From: Annona cherimola
Taxonomy: Eukaryota; Streptophyta; Magnoliopsida; Magnoliales; Annonaceae
NCBI GenBank assembly: GCA_030490835.1
Contig: CM059971.1
Location: 47,416,012 to 47,480,011, forward strand
Length of the DNA: 64,000 bases
Reading direction: 5' to 3'
The notes beneath the pieces are model-generated. The model did not search any database. It saw only the letters and a list, made by a program, of their open reading frames with translations, and was not told where the DNA came from. This document shows positions 11,788-25,000 of this stretch, piece by piece. The position numbers and the translations under genes are program-made. Position 1 is the stretch's first letter, and each line of letters opens with the position of its first letter.

Positions 11788-12721
11788 AGACTCAAAACAA
11801 CCGAATCGGAGGTAAGGAACTTCAATAAATAAGAACTAGCAACAATCGCTTGATTTCGTTTACATTCGAACGACAACGGATGACGTTAAAGGTATTCAAA
11901 TCGAATCAAATGAATTGAGTTGGATAGAATGAACTTTGATTATTTAGAATAGTGTACACCTCAATCTAATTGACTTAATTTTACTGTAATGAGAACGAAT
12001 AAACTTTAACGCATTCTAATAGATTCAAAACAACCAAATCGAACCTAAGGAACTTTCAATAAACAAGAATTAACAACAATCCCTTGATTTTATTTACATT
12101 CGAATGATAACGAACGACCTTAAAAGCATTGAAATGCAATCAAATGAATTTAGTCCGATAGAATGAACTTTGATTATTTAGAATAGTGTACAACTCAATC
12201 TAATTGACTTGATTTGACTGTAATGAGAACGAGTAAACTTTAACGCATTCCAATAGACTCAAAACAACCGAATCGGAGGTAAGGAACTTCAATAAATAAG
12301 AACTAGCAACAATCGCATGATTTCGTTTACATTCGAACGACAACGGATGACGTTAAAGGTATTCAAATCGAATCAAATGAATTGAGTTGGATAGAATGAA
12401 CTTTGATTATTTAGAATAGTGTACACCTCAATCTAATTGACTTAATTTTACTGTAATGAGAACGAATAAACTTTAACGCATTCTAATAGATTCAAAACAA
12501 CCAAATCGAACCTAAGGAACTTTCAATAAACAAGAATTAACAACAATCCCTTGATTTTATTTACATTCGAATGATAACGAACGACCTTAAAAGCATTGAA
12601 ATGCAATCAAATGAATTTAGTCCGATAGAATGAACTTTGATTATTTAGAATAGTGTACAACTCAATCTAATTGACTTGATTTGACTGTAATGAGAACGAG
12701 TAAACTTTAACGCATTCCAAT
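11788..12721. repeat. 467-bp dimer duplication inside the 7-mer block, second occurrence
   Basis: The marker AGACTCAAAAC stands at 11,788 and 12,255, again 467 bp apart. The second copy again carries CAATCGCATGATTT. Because both 9-mer units share the dimer and this substitution, the dimer arose once and the 9-mer was then copied as a whole. Confidence 0.92.
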
Positions 12722-12735
12722 AGATTCAAAACAAC

Positions 12736-14456
12736 CAAATCGAACGTAAGGAACTTCAATAAACAAGAATTAACAACAATCCCTTGATTTTATTTACATT
12801 CGAATGATAACGAACGACCTTAAAAGCATTGAAATTGAATCAAATGAATTCGGTCGGATAGAATGAACTTTCATTATTTAGAATAGTGTACAACTCAATC
12901 TAATTGACTTCATTTGACTGTAATGTGAACGAGTAAACTTTAACGCATTCCAATAGATTCAAAACAACCGAATGGGAGGTAAGGAACTTCAATAAATAAG
13001 AACTAGCAACAATCCCTTGATTTCGTTTACATTCGAACGACAACGGATGACGTTAAAGGCATTCAAATCGAATCAAATGAATTGAGTTGGATCGAAAGAA
13101 CTTTGATTATTTAGAATAGCGTACAACTCAATCTAATTGACTTAATTTTACTGTAATGAGAACGAGTAAACTTTAACGCATTCTAATAGATTCAAAACAA
13201 CCAAATCGAACGTAAGGAACTTCAATAAACAAGAATTAACAACAATCCCTTGATTTTATTTATATTCGAACGACAACGAACGACCTTAAAAGCATTTAAA
13301 TCGAATCAAATGAATTCAGTCGAATAGATCGAACTTTGATTATTTAGAATATTGTACAACTCAATCTAATTGACTTGATTTTACAGTAATGAGAACGAGT
13401 AAACTTTAACGCATTCTAATAGATTCAAAACAACCAAATCGGATGTAAGGAATTTTCAATAAACAAGAATTAACAACAATCCCTTGATTTTATATACATT
13501 CGAACGACAACAAACGACCTTAAAAGCATTGAAATCGAATCAAATGAATTAATTCGGATAGAACGAACTTAGATTATTTTGAATAGTGTACAACTCAATC
13601 TAATTGACTTGATTTGACTGTAATGAGAACGAGTAAACTTTAACGCATTCTAATAGATTCAAAACAACCGAATCGGATGTAAGGAACTACAATAAATAAA
13701 CTCTAGCAACAATCCCTTTATTTCGTTTGCATTGGAACGACAACGGAGGACGTTAAAGGCATTCAAATCGAATCAAATGCATTGAGTTGGATAGAATGAA
13801 CTTTGATTATTTAGAATAGTGTACAACTCAATCTAATTGACTTGATTTTACTGTAATGTGAACGAGTAAACTTTAACGCATTCCAATAGATTCAAAACAA
13901 CCGAATCGGACGTAAGGAACTTCAATAAATCAGAACTAGCAACAATCCCTTGATTTCGTTTAGATTCGAACGACAACGGATGACGTTAAAGGCATTCAAA
14001 TCGAATCAAATGAATTGAGTTGGATAGAATGAACTTTGATTATTTAGAATAGTGTACAACTCAATCTAATTGACTTAATTTTACAGTAATGAGAATGAGT
14101 AAACTTTAACGCATTCTAATAGATTCAAAATAACCGAATCGGAAGTAAGGAACTTCAATAAATAAGAACTAGCATCAATCCCTTTATTTCGTTTGCAATA
14201 GAACGACAACAAATGACCTTAAAGGCATTCGAATCGAAGCAACTGAATTCAGTCGGATAGAATGAACTTTGATTATTTAGAATAGTGTACAACTCAATCT
14301 CATTGACTTAATTTGACTGTAATGTGAACGAATAAACTTTAACGCATTCCAATAGATTCAAAACAACCGAATCGGACGTAAGGAACTTCAATAAACAAGA
14401 ATTAACAACAATCCCTTGATTTTATTTACATTCGAATGATAACGAACGATCTTAAA
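12736..14456. repeat. Mixed monomers right of the 7-mer block
   Basis: There are about seven monomers and no gene. They include a chimeric junction near 13,740 (an A tail GCATTGGAACGACAACGG joined to GAGGACGTTAAAGG). A rare-variant copy follows at about 13,757-13,989 (AAATCAGAAC, TTTAGATTCG), related to 234-466. A partial two-monomer repeat has AGCATCAATCCC at 14,171 and 14,637 and GAAGCAACTG at 14,236 and 14,702, each 466 bp apart. Confidence 0.87.
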
Positions 14457-17400
14457 AGCATTGAAATCGAATCAAATGAATTCAGTCGAATAGAACGAAC
14501 TTTGATTATTTAGAATAGTGTACAACTCAATCTAATTGACTTGATTTGATTGTAAGGAGAACGAGTAAACTTTAACGCATTCTAATAGATTCAAAATAAC
14601 CGAATCGGAAGTAAGGAACTTCAATAAACAAGAACTAGCATCAATCCCTTTATTTCGTTTGCATTGGAACGACAACAAATGACCTTAAAGGCATTCGAAT
14701 CGAAGCAACTGAATTCAGTCGGATAGAATGAACTTTGATTATTTAGAATAGTGTACAACTCAATCTAATTGACTTAATTTGACTGTAATGTGAACGAATA
14801 AACTTTAACGCATTCCAATAGATTCAAAACAACCGAATCGGACGTAAGGAACTTCAATAAATAAGAACTAACAGCAATCCCTTGATTTCGTTTGCATACG
14901 AACGACAACGGATGACGGTAAAGGCATTCAAATCGAATCAAATGAATTGAGTCGAATAGAACGAACTTTAATTATTTAGAATAGTGTGCAACTCAATCTA
15001 ATTGACTTGATTTTACAGTAATGAGAACGAGTAAACTTTAACGCATTCTAATAGATTCAAAACAACCAAATCAGATGTAAGGAATTTTCAATAAACAAGA
15101 ATTAACAAGAATCCCTTGATTTTATATACATTTGAACGACAACGAACGACCTTAAAAGCATTGAAATCGAATCAAATGAATTCAGTTGGATTAAATGAAC
15201 TTTTATTATTTAGAATAGTGTACAACTCAATCTAATTGACTTAATTTTTCTGTAATGAGAACGAGTAAACTTTAACGAATTCTAATAGATTCAAAACAAC
15301 CAAATCGAACGTAAGGAACTTCAACAAACAAGAATTAAAAACAATCCATTGATTTTATTTACATTCGAATGATAACGAACGACCTTAAAAGCATTGAAAT
15401 CGAATCAAATGAATTCAGTCGGATAGAATGAACTTTGATTATTTAGAATAGTTTACAACTCAATCTAATTGACTTGATTTGACTGTAATGAGAAGGAGTA
15501 AACTTTAACGCATTCTAATAGATTCAAAACAACCGAATCGGAAGTAAGGAACTTCAATAAATAAGAACTAGAAACAATCCCTTTATTTCGTTTGCATTGG
15601 AACGACAAGAAATGACCTTAAAGGCGTTCGAATCGAATCAACTGAATTCAGTCGGATAGAATGAACTTTGATTATTTAGAATAGTGTACAACTCAATCTA
15701 ATTAACTTAATTTGACTGTAATGTGAACGAATAAACTTTAACGCATTCCAATAGATTCGAAACAACTGAATCGGATGTAAGGAACTTCAATAAATAAGAA
15801 CTAGCAACAATCTCTTGATTTCGTTTGCATTGGAACGACAACAAATGACCTTAAAGGCGTTCGAATCGAAACAACTGAATTCAGTCGGATAGAATGAACT
15901 GTGATTATTTAGAATAGTGTACAACTCAATCTAATTGACTTAATTTGACTGTAATGTGAACGAATAAACTTTAACGCATTCCAATAGATTCGAAACAACC
16001 GAATCGGATGTAAGGAACTTCAATAAATAAGAACTAGCAACAATCTCTTGATTTCGTTTGCATACGAACGACAACGGATGACGGTAAAGGCATTCAAATC
16101 GAATCAAATGAATTGAGTCGGATAGAATGAACTTTGATTATTTAGAATAGTGTACAACTCAATCTAATTGACTTGATTTGACTGTAATGAAAATGAGTAA
16201 ACTTTAACGCATTCTAATAGATTCAAAACAACCAAATCGAACGTAAGGAACTTCAATAAACAAGAATTATAAACAATCCCTTGATTTTATTTACATTCGA
16301 ACGACAACGAACGACCTTAAAAGCATTGAAATCGAATCTAATGAATTCAGTCGAATAGAACGAACTTTGATTATTTAGAATAGTGTGCAACTCAATCTAA
16401 TTGACTTGATTTTACAGTAATGAGAACGAGTAAACTTTAACGCATTCTAATAGATTCAAAACAACCAAATCGGATGTAAGGAATTTTCAATAAACAAGAA
16501 TTAACAACAATCCCTTGATTTTATATACATTTGAACGACAACGAACGACCTTAAAAGCATTGAAATCGAATCAAATGAATTCAGATGGGTAGAATGAACT
16601 TTGATTATTTAGAATAGTGTACAACTCAATCTAATTGACTTAATTTTTCTGTAATGAGAACGAGTAAACTTTAACGAATTCTAATAGATTCAAAACAACC
16701 AAATCGAACGTAAGGAACTTCAACAAACAAGAATTAAAAACAATCCATTGATTTTATTTACATTCGAATGATAACGAACGACCTTAAAAGCATTGAAATC
16801 GAATCAAATGAATTCAGTCGGATAGAATGAACTTTGATTATTTAGAATAGTTTACAACTCAATCTAATTGACTTGATTTGACTGTAATGAGAAGGAGTAA
16901 ACTTTAACGCATTCTAATAGATTCAAAACAACCGAATCGGAAGTAAGGAACTTCAATAAATAAGAACTAGCAACAATCCCTTTATTTCGTTTGCATTGGA
17001 ACGACAACAAATGACCTTAAAGGCGTTCGAATCGAATCAACTGAATTCAGTCGGATAGAATGAACTTTGATTATTTAGAACAGTGTACAACTCAATCTAA
17101 TTAACTTAATTTGACTGTAATGTGAACGAATAAACTTTAACGCATTCCAATAGATTCGAAACAACTGAATCGGATGTAAGGAACTTCAATAAATAAGAAC
17201 TAGCAACAATCTCTTGATTTCGTTTGCATTGGAACGACAACAAATGACCTTAAAGGCGTTCGAATCGAAACAACTGAATTCAGTCGGATAGAATGAACTG
17301 TGATTATTTAGAATAGTGTACAACTCAATCTAATTGACTTAATTTGACTGTAATGTGAACGAATAAAATTTAACGCATTCCAATAGATTCGAAACAACCG

Positions 17401-18090
17401 AATCGGATGTAAGGAACTTCAATAAATAAGAACTAGCAACTATCTCTTGATTTCGTTTGCATACGAACGACAACGGATGACGGTAAAGGCATTCAAATCG
17501 AATCAAATGAATTGAGTCGGATAGAATGAACTTTGATTATTTAGAATAGTGTACAACTCAATCTAATTGACTTGATTTGACTGTAATGAAATCGAGTAAA
17601 CTTTAACGCATTCTAATAGATTCAAAACAACAAAATCGAACGTAAGGAACTTCAATAAACAAGAATTATAAACAATCCCTTGATTTTATTTACATTCGAA
17701 TGATAACGAACGACCTTAAAAGCATTGAAATCGAATCAAATGAATTCAGTCGAATAGAACGAACTTTGATTATTTAGAATAGTGTACAACTCAATCTAAT
17801 TGACTTGATTTTACGGTAACGAGAACGAGTAAACTTTAACGCATTCTAATAGATTCAAAACAACCAAATCGGATGTAAGGAATTTTCAATAAACAAGAAT
17901 TAACAACAATCCCTTGATTTTATATACATTCGAACGACTACAAACGACCTTAAAAGCATTGAAATCGAATCAAATGAATTAATTCGGATAGAACGAACTT
18001 TGATTATTTAGAATAGTGTACAACTCAATCTAATTGACTTGATTTGACTGTAATGAGAACGAGTAAACTTTAACGCATTCTAATAGATTC
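14457..18090. repeat. Second copy of the segment 1,166-4,560
   Basis: Monomer order and rare variants match the left end of the window. ACGAACGATC lies just left of 1166 and of 14,457. GAAGCAACTG is at 1411 and 14,702 (offset 13,291). GAAGGAGT is at 2201 and 15,492 (13,291), then at 3367 and 16,891 (13,524, one monomer more). GACTACAAACG is at 4413 and 17,936 (13,523). So about 3.4 kb is duplicated, with the 7-mer block between the copies and one monomer gained or lost on the way. Within this copy the GAAGGAG markers at 15,492 and 16,891 are 6 monomers apart, against 5 on the left. Confidence 0.9.
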
Positions 18091-19870
18091 AAAACAACCG
18101 AATCGGAAGTAAGGAACTTCAATAAATAAGAACTAGCAACAATCCCTTTATTTCGTTTGCATTGGAACGACAACAAATGACCTTAAAGGCGTTCGAATCG
18201 AATCAACTGAATTCAGTCGGATAGAATGAACTTTGATTATTTAGAATAGTGTACAACTCAATCAAATTGACTTAATTTGACTGTAATGTGAACGAATAAA
18301 CTTTAACGCATTCCAATAGATTCAAAACAACCGAATCGGACGTAAGGAACTTCAATAAATAAGAACTAACAGCAATCCCTTGATTTCGTTTGCATACGAA
18401 CGACAACGGATGACGGTAAAGGCAATCAAATCGAATCAAATGAATTGAGTTGGATAGAATGAACTTTGATTATTTAGAATAGTGTACAACTCAATCTAAT
18501 TGACTTGATTTTACTGTAATGAGAACGAGTAAACTTTAATGCATTCTAATAGATTGAAAACAACCAAATCGAACGTAAGGAACTTCAATAAACAAGAATT
18601 AACAACAATCCCTTGATTTTATTTACATTCGAACGACAACGAACGACCTTAAAAGCATTGAAATCGAATCTAATGAATTCAGTCGAATAGAACGAACTTT
18701 GATTATTTAGAATAGTGTGCAACTCAATCTAATTGACTTGATTTTACAGTAATGAGAACGAGTAAACTTTAACGCATTCTAATAGATTCAAAACAACCAA
18801 ATCGGATGTAAGGAATTTTCAATAAACAAGAATTAACAACAATCCCTTGATTTTATATACATTTGAACGACAACGAACGACCTTAAAAGCATTGAAATCG
18901 AATCAAATGAATTCAGATGGATAGAATGAACTTTGATTATTTAGAATAGTGTACAACTCAATCTAATTGACTTAATTTTTCTGTAATGAGAACGAGTAAA
19001 CTTTAACGAATTCTAATAGATTCAAAACAACCAAATCGAACGTAAGGAACTTCAACAAACAAGAATTAAAAACAATCCATTGATTTTATTTACATTCGAA
19101 TGATAACGAACGACCTTAAAAGCATTGAAATCGAATCAAATGAATTCAGTCGGATAGAATGAACTTTGATTATTTAGAATAGTTTACAACTCAATCTAAT
19201 TGACTTGATTTGACTGTAATGAGAAGGAGTAAACTTTAACGCATTCTAATAGATTCAAAACAACCGAATCGGAAGTAAGGAACTTCAATAAATAAGAACT
19301 AGCAACAATCCCTTTATTTCGTTTGCATTGGAACGACAACAAATGACCTTAAAGGCGTTCGAATCGAATCAACTGAATTCAGTCGGATAGAATGAACTTT
19401 GATTATTTAGAATAGTGTACAACTCAATCTAATTAACTTAATTTGACTGTAATGTGAACGAATAAACTTTAACGCATTCCAATAGATTCGAAACAACTGA
19501 ATCGGATGTAAGGAACTTTAATAAATAAGAACTAGCAACAATCTCTTGATTTCGTTTGCATTGGAACGACAACAAATGACCTTAAAGGCGTTCGAATCGA
19601 AACAACTGAATTCAGTCGGATAGAATGAACTGTGATTATTTAGAATAGTGTACAACTCAATCTAATTGACTTAATTTGACTGTAATGTGAACGAATAAAC
19701 TTTAACGCATTCCAATAGATTCGAAACAACCGAATCGGATGTAAGGAACTTCAATAAATAAGAACTAGCAACAATCTCTTGATTTCGTTTGCATACGAAC
19801 GATAACGGATGACGGTAAAGGCATTCAAATCGAATCAAATGAATTGAGTCGGATAGAATGAACTTTGATT
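16320..19870. repeat. 10-monomer repeat, offset 2332 bp
   Basis: The marker ATCGAATCTAATG is at 16,331 and 18,663, and GAAGGAG at 16,891 and 19,223. Both are 2332 bp apart, so about 1.5 kb of the left part recurs on the right (to about 19,860). The same combination of monomers appears again in the 10-mer block at 22.0-27.0 kb. The region overlaps the end of the 14,457-18,090 copy and carries no gene. Confidence 0.87.
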
Positions 19871-21687
19871 ATTTATAATAGTGTACAACTCAATCTAATT
19901 GACTTGATTTGACTGTAATGAGAACGAGTAAACTTTAACGCATTCTAATAGATTCAAAACAACCAAATCGGATGTAAAGAATTTTCAATAAACAAGAATT
20001 AACAACAATCCCTTGATTTTATATACATTCGAACCACTACAAACGACCTTAAAAGCATTGAAATCGAATCAAATGAATTAATTCGGATAGAACGAACTTT
20101 GATTATTAAGAATAGTGTACAACTCAATCTAATTGACTTGATTTTACAGTAATGAGAACGAGTAAACTTTAACGCATTCTAATAGATTCAAAACAACCAA
20201 ATCGGATGTAAGGAATTTTCAATAAACAAGAATTAACAACAATCCCTTGATTTTATATACATTCGAACGACTACAAACGACCTTAAAAGCATTGAAATCG
20301 AATCAAATGAATTAATTCGGATAGAACGAACTTTGATTATTTAGAATAATGTACAACTCAATCTAATTGACTTGATTTGACTGTAATGAGAACGAGTAAA
20401 CTTTAACGCATTCTAATAGATTCAAAACAACCGAATCGGAAGTAAGGAACTTCAATAAATAAGAACTAGCAACAATCCCTTTATTTCGTTTGCATTGGAA
20501 CGACAACAAATGACCTTAAAGGCGTTCGAATCGAATCAACTGAATTCAGTCGGATAGAATGAACTTTGATTATTTAGAATAGTGTACAACTCAATCTAAT
20601 TGACTTAATTTGACTGTAATGTGAACGAATAAACTTTAACGCATTCCAATAGATTCAAAACAACCGAATCGGACGTAAGGAACTTCAATAAATAAGAACT
20701 AACAGCAATCCCTTGATTTCGTTTGCATACGAACGACAACGGATGACGGTAAAGGCAATCAAATCGAATCAAATGAATTGAGTCGGATAGAATGAACTTT
20801 GATTATTTATAATAGTGTACAACTCAATCTAATTGACTTGATTTGACTGTAATGAGAACGAGTAAACTTTAACGCATTCTAATAGATTCAAAACAACCAA
20901 ATCGGATGTAAGGAATTTTCAATAAACAAGAATTAACAACAATCCCTTGATTTTATATACATTCGAACCACTACAAACGACCTTAAAAGCATTGAAATCG
21001 AATCAAATGAATTAATTCGGATAGAACGAACTTTGATTATTAAGAATAGTGTACAACTCAATCTAATTGACTTGATTTTACAGTAATGAGAACGAGTAAA
21101 CTTTAACGCATTCTAATAGATTCAAAACAACCAAATCGGATGTAAGGAATTTTCAATAAACAAGAATTAACAACAATCCCTTGATTTTATATACATTCGA
21201 ACGACTACAAACGACCTTAAAAGCATTGAAATCGAATCAAATGAATTAATTCGGATAGAACGAACTTTGATTATTTAGAATAATGTACAACTCAATCTAA
21301 TTGACTTGATTTGACTGTAATGAGAACGAGTAAACTTTAACGCATTCTAATAGATTCAAAACAACCGAATCGGAAGTAAGGAACTTCAATAAATAAGAAC
21401 TAGCAACAATCCCTTTATTTCGTTTGCATTGGAACGACAACAAATGACCTTAAAGGCGTTCGAATCGAATCAACTGAATTCAGTCGGATAGAATGAACTT
21501 TGATTATTTAGAATAGTGTACAACTCAATCTAATTGACTTAATTTGACTGTAATGTGAACGAATAAACTTTAACGCATTCCAATAGATTCAAAACAACCG
21601 AATCGGACGTAAGGAACTTCAATAAATAAGAACTAACAGCAATCCCTTGATTTCGTTTGCATACGAACGACAACGGATGACGGTAAA
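19820..21687. repeat. 4-monomer higher-order repeat, two copies of 934 bp
   Basis: Copies run 19,820-20,753 and 20,754-21,687. Shared rare markers include GATTATTTATAATAG (19,867 and 20,801), CGAACCACTACAAACG (about 20,031 and 20,965), GATTATTAAGAATAG (about 20,100 and 21,034) and GAATAATGTAC (about 20,344 and 21,278). Two of the four monomers are 234 bp, giving 934. Only a few base differences were seen, among them GGCATTC against GGCAATC at the unit start and GTAAAGAATTTT against GTAAGGAATTTT. Confidence 0.93.
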
Positions 21688-22019
21688 GGCAATCAAATCG
21701 AATCAAATGAATTGAGTTGGATAGAATGAACTTTGATTATTTAGAATAGTGTACAACTCAATCTAATTGACTTGATTTTACTGTAATGAGAACGAGTAAA
21801 CTTTAACGCATTCTAATAGATTGAAAACAACCAAATCGAACGTAAGGAACTTCAATAAACAAGAATTAACAACAATCCCTTGATTTTATTTACATTCGAA
21901 CGACAACGAACGACCTTAAAAGCATTGAAATCGAATCTAATGAATTCAGTCGAATAGAACGAACTTTGATTATTTAGAATAGTGTGCAACTCAATCTAAT
22001 TGACTTGATTTTACAGTAA
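21688..22019. repeat. Linking monomers between the 4-mer and 10-mer blocks
   Basis: This is about one and a half monomers. The front GGCAATCAAATCG is also found at 18,421, 20,754, 22,855 and 25,188, and the following monomers match those at 18,421 onward. No gene is present. Confidence 0.85.
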
Positions 22020-25000
22020 TGAGAACGAGTAAACTTTAACGCATTCTAATAGATTCAAAACAACAAAATCGAACGTAAGGAACTTCAATAAACAAGAATT
22101 ATAAACAATCCCTTGATTTTATTTACATTCGAATGATAACGAACGACCTTAAAAGCATTGAAATCGAATCAAATGAATTCAGTCGAATAGAACGAACTTT
22201 GATTATTTAGTATAGTGTACAACTCAATCTAATTGACTTGATTTTACAGTAATGAGAACGAGTAAACTTTAACGCATTCTAATAGATTCAAAACAACCAA
22301 ATCGGATGTAAGGAATTTTCAATAAACAAGAATTAACAACAATCCCTTGATTTTATATACATTCGAACGACTACAAACGACCTTAAAAGCATTGAAATCG
22401 AATCAAATGAATTAATTCGGATAGAACGAACTTTGATTATTTAGAATAATGTACAACTCAATCTAATTGACTTGATTTGACTGTAATGAGAACGAGTAAA
22501 CTTTAACGCATTCTAATAGATTAAAAACAACCGAATCGAAAGTAAGGAACTTCAATAAATAAGAACTAGCAACAATCCCTTTATTTCGTTTGCATTGGAA
22601 CGACAACAAATGACCTTAAAGGCGTTCGAATCGAATCAACTGAATTCAGTCGGATAGAATGAACTATGATTATTTAGAATAGTGTACAACTCAATCTAAT
22701 TGACTTAATTTGACTGTAAATGTGAACGAATAAACTTTAACGCATTCCAATAGAGTCAAAACAACCGAATCGGACGTAAGGAACTTCAATAAATAAGAAC
22801 TAACAGCAATCCCTTGATTTTGTTTGCATACGAACGACAACGGATGACGGTAAAGGCAATCAAATCGAATCAAATGAATTGAGTTGGATAGAATGAACTT
22901 TGATTATTTAGAATAGTGTACAACTCAATCTAATTGACTTGATTTTACTGTAATGAGAACGAGTAAACTTTAACGCATTCTAATAGATTGAAAACAACCA
23001 AATCGAACGCAAGGAACTTCAATAAACAAGAATTAACAACAATCCCTTGATTTTATTTACATTCGAACGACAACGAACGACCTTAAAAGCATTGAAATCG
23101 AATCTAATGAATTCAGTCGAATAGAACGAACTTTGATTATTTAGAATAGTGTGCAACTCAATCTAATTGACTTGATTTTACAGTAATGAGAACGAGTAAA
23201 CTTTAACGCATTCTAATAGATTCAAAACAACCAAATCGGATGTAAGGAATTTTCAATAAACAAGAATTAACAACAATCCCTTGATTTTATATACATTTGA
23301 ACGACAACGAACGACCTTAAAAGCATTGAAATCGAATCAAATGAATTCAGATGGATAGAATGAACTTTGATTATTTAGAATAGTGTACAACTCAATCTAA
23401 TTGACTTAATTTTTCTGTAATGAGAACGAGTAAACTTTAACGAATTCTAATAGATTCAAAACAACCAAATCGAACGTAAGGAACTTCAACAAACAAGAAT
23501 TAAAAACAATCCATTGATTTTATTTACATTCGAATGATAACGAACGACCTTAAAAGCATTGAAATCGAATCAAATGAATTCAGTCGGATAGAATGAACTT
23601 TGATTATTTAGAATAGTTTACAACTCAATCTAATTGACTTGATTTGACTGTAATGAGAAGGAGTAAACTTTAACGCATTCTAATAGATTCAAAACAACCG
23701 AAACGGAAGTAAGGAACTTCAATAAAAAAGAACTAGCAACAATCCCTTTATTTCGTTTGCATTGGAACGACAACAAATGACCTTAAAGGCGTTCGAATCG
23801 AATCAACTGAATTCAGTCGGATAGAATGAACTTTGATTATTTAGAATAGTGTACAACTCAATCTAATTAACTTAATTTGACTGTAATGTGAACGAATAAA
23901 CTTTAACGCATTCCAATAGATTCGAAACAACTGAATCGGATGTAAGGAACTTCAATAAATAAGAACTAGCAACAATCTCTTGATTTCGTTTGCATTGGAA
24001 CGACAACAAATGACCTTAAAGGCGTTCGAATCGAAACAATTGAATTCAGTCGGATAGAATGAACTGTGATTATTTAGAATAGTGTACAACTCAATCTAAT
24101 TGACTTAATTTGACTGTAATGTGAACGAATAAACTTTAACGCATTCCAATAGATTCGAAACAACCGAATCGGATGTAAGGAACTTCAATAAATAAGAACT
24201 AGCAACAATCTCTTGATTTCGTTTGCATACGAACGACAACGGATGACGGTAAAGGCATTCAAATCGAATCAAATGAATTGAGTCGGATAGAATGAACTTT
24301 GATTATTTAGAATAGTGTACAACTCAATCTAATTGACTTGATTTGACTGTAACGAGAACGAGTAAACTTTAACGCATTCTAATAGATTCAAAACAACCAA
24401 ATCGAACGTAAGGAACTTCAATAAACAAGAATTATAAACAATCCCTTGATTTTATTTACATTCGAATGATAACGAACGACCTTAAAAGCATTGAAATCGA
24501 ATCAAATGAATTCAGTCGCATAGAACGAACTTTGATTATTTAGAATAGTGTACAACTCAATCTAATTGACTTGATTTTACAGTAATGAGAACGAGTAAAC
24601 TTTAACGCATTCTAATAGATTCAAAACAACCAAATCGGATGTAAGGAATTTTCAATAAACAATAATTAACAACAATCCCTTGATTTTATATACATTCGAA
24701 CGACTACAAACGACCTTAAAAGCATTGAAATCAAATCAAATGAATTAATTCGGATAGAACGAACTTTGATTATTTAGAATAATGTACAACTCAATCTAAT
24801 TGACTTGATTTGACTGTAATGAGAACGAGTAAACTTTAACGCATTCTAATAGATTAAAAACAACCGAATCGAAAGTAAGGAACTTCAATAAATAAGAACT
24901 AGCAACAATCCCTTTATTTCGTTTGCATTGGAACGACAACAAATGACCTTAAAGGCGTTCGAATCGAATCAACTGAATTCAGTCGGATAGAATGAACTAT

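Larger units (their letters stand above)
4897..12735. repeat. 7-monomer higher-order repeat expanding to a 9-mer
   Basis: Unit starts marked by the CAGACGGATAG front fall at 5364, 6995, 8627 and 10,726. The intervals are 1631, 1632 and 2099 bp, that is 7, 7 and 9 monomers. A two-monomer partial unit (4897-5363) precedes them, and the last unit breaks off near 12,735. Repeated markers include GATTATTTAGGATAGTG, AATCGGTTCTAAGG and TAGTCCGATAG. Unit lengths agree with internal indels: each unit has two GGAACTTTCAAT monomers (+1 each) and one GAGTAAATTTAACG or GAGTAAATGTAACG monomer (-1). The first unit has a further 1-bp loss at CTTCAAAAGTAAG (about 6926). Copies differ at very few bases by eye, so this block is young. 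It contains no gene. Confidence 0.95.

Noticed and set aside
22691..22873. Minus-strand open reading frame of 60 codons, repeated identically at 25,024-25,206
   Set aside because: It lies wholly inside satellite monomers. It exists only because an extra A (GACTGTAAATGTG) and point changes remove stops, and its second copy is just the 2333-bp higher-order repeat. It has no recognisable domain, and homologous positions in other monomers are closed.
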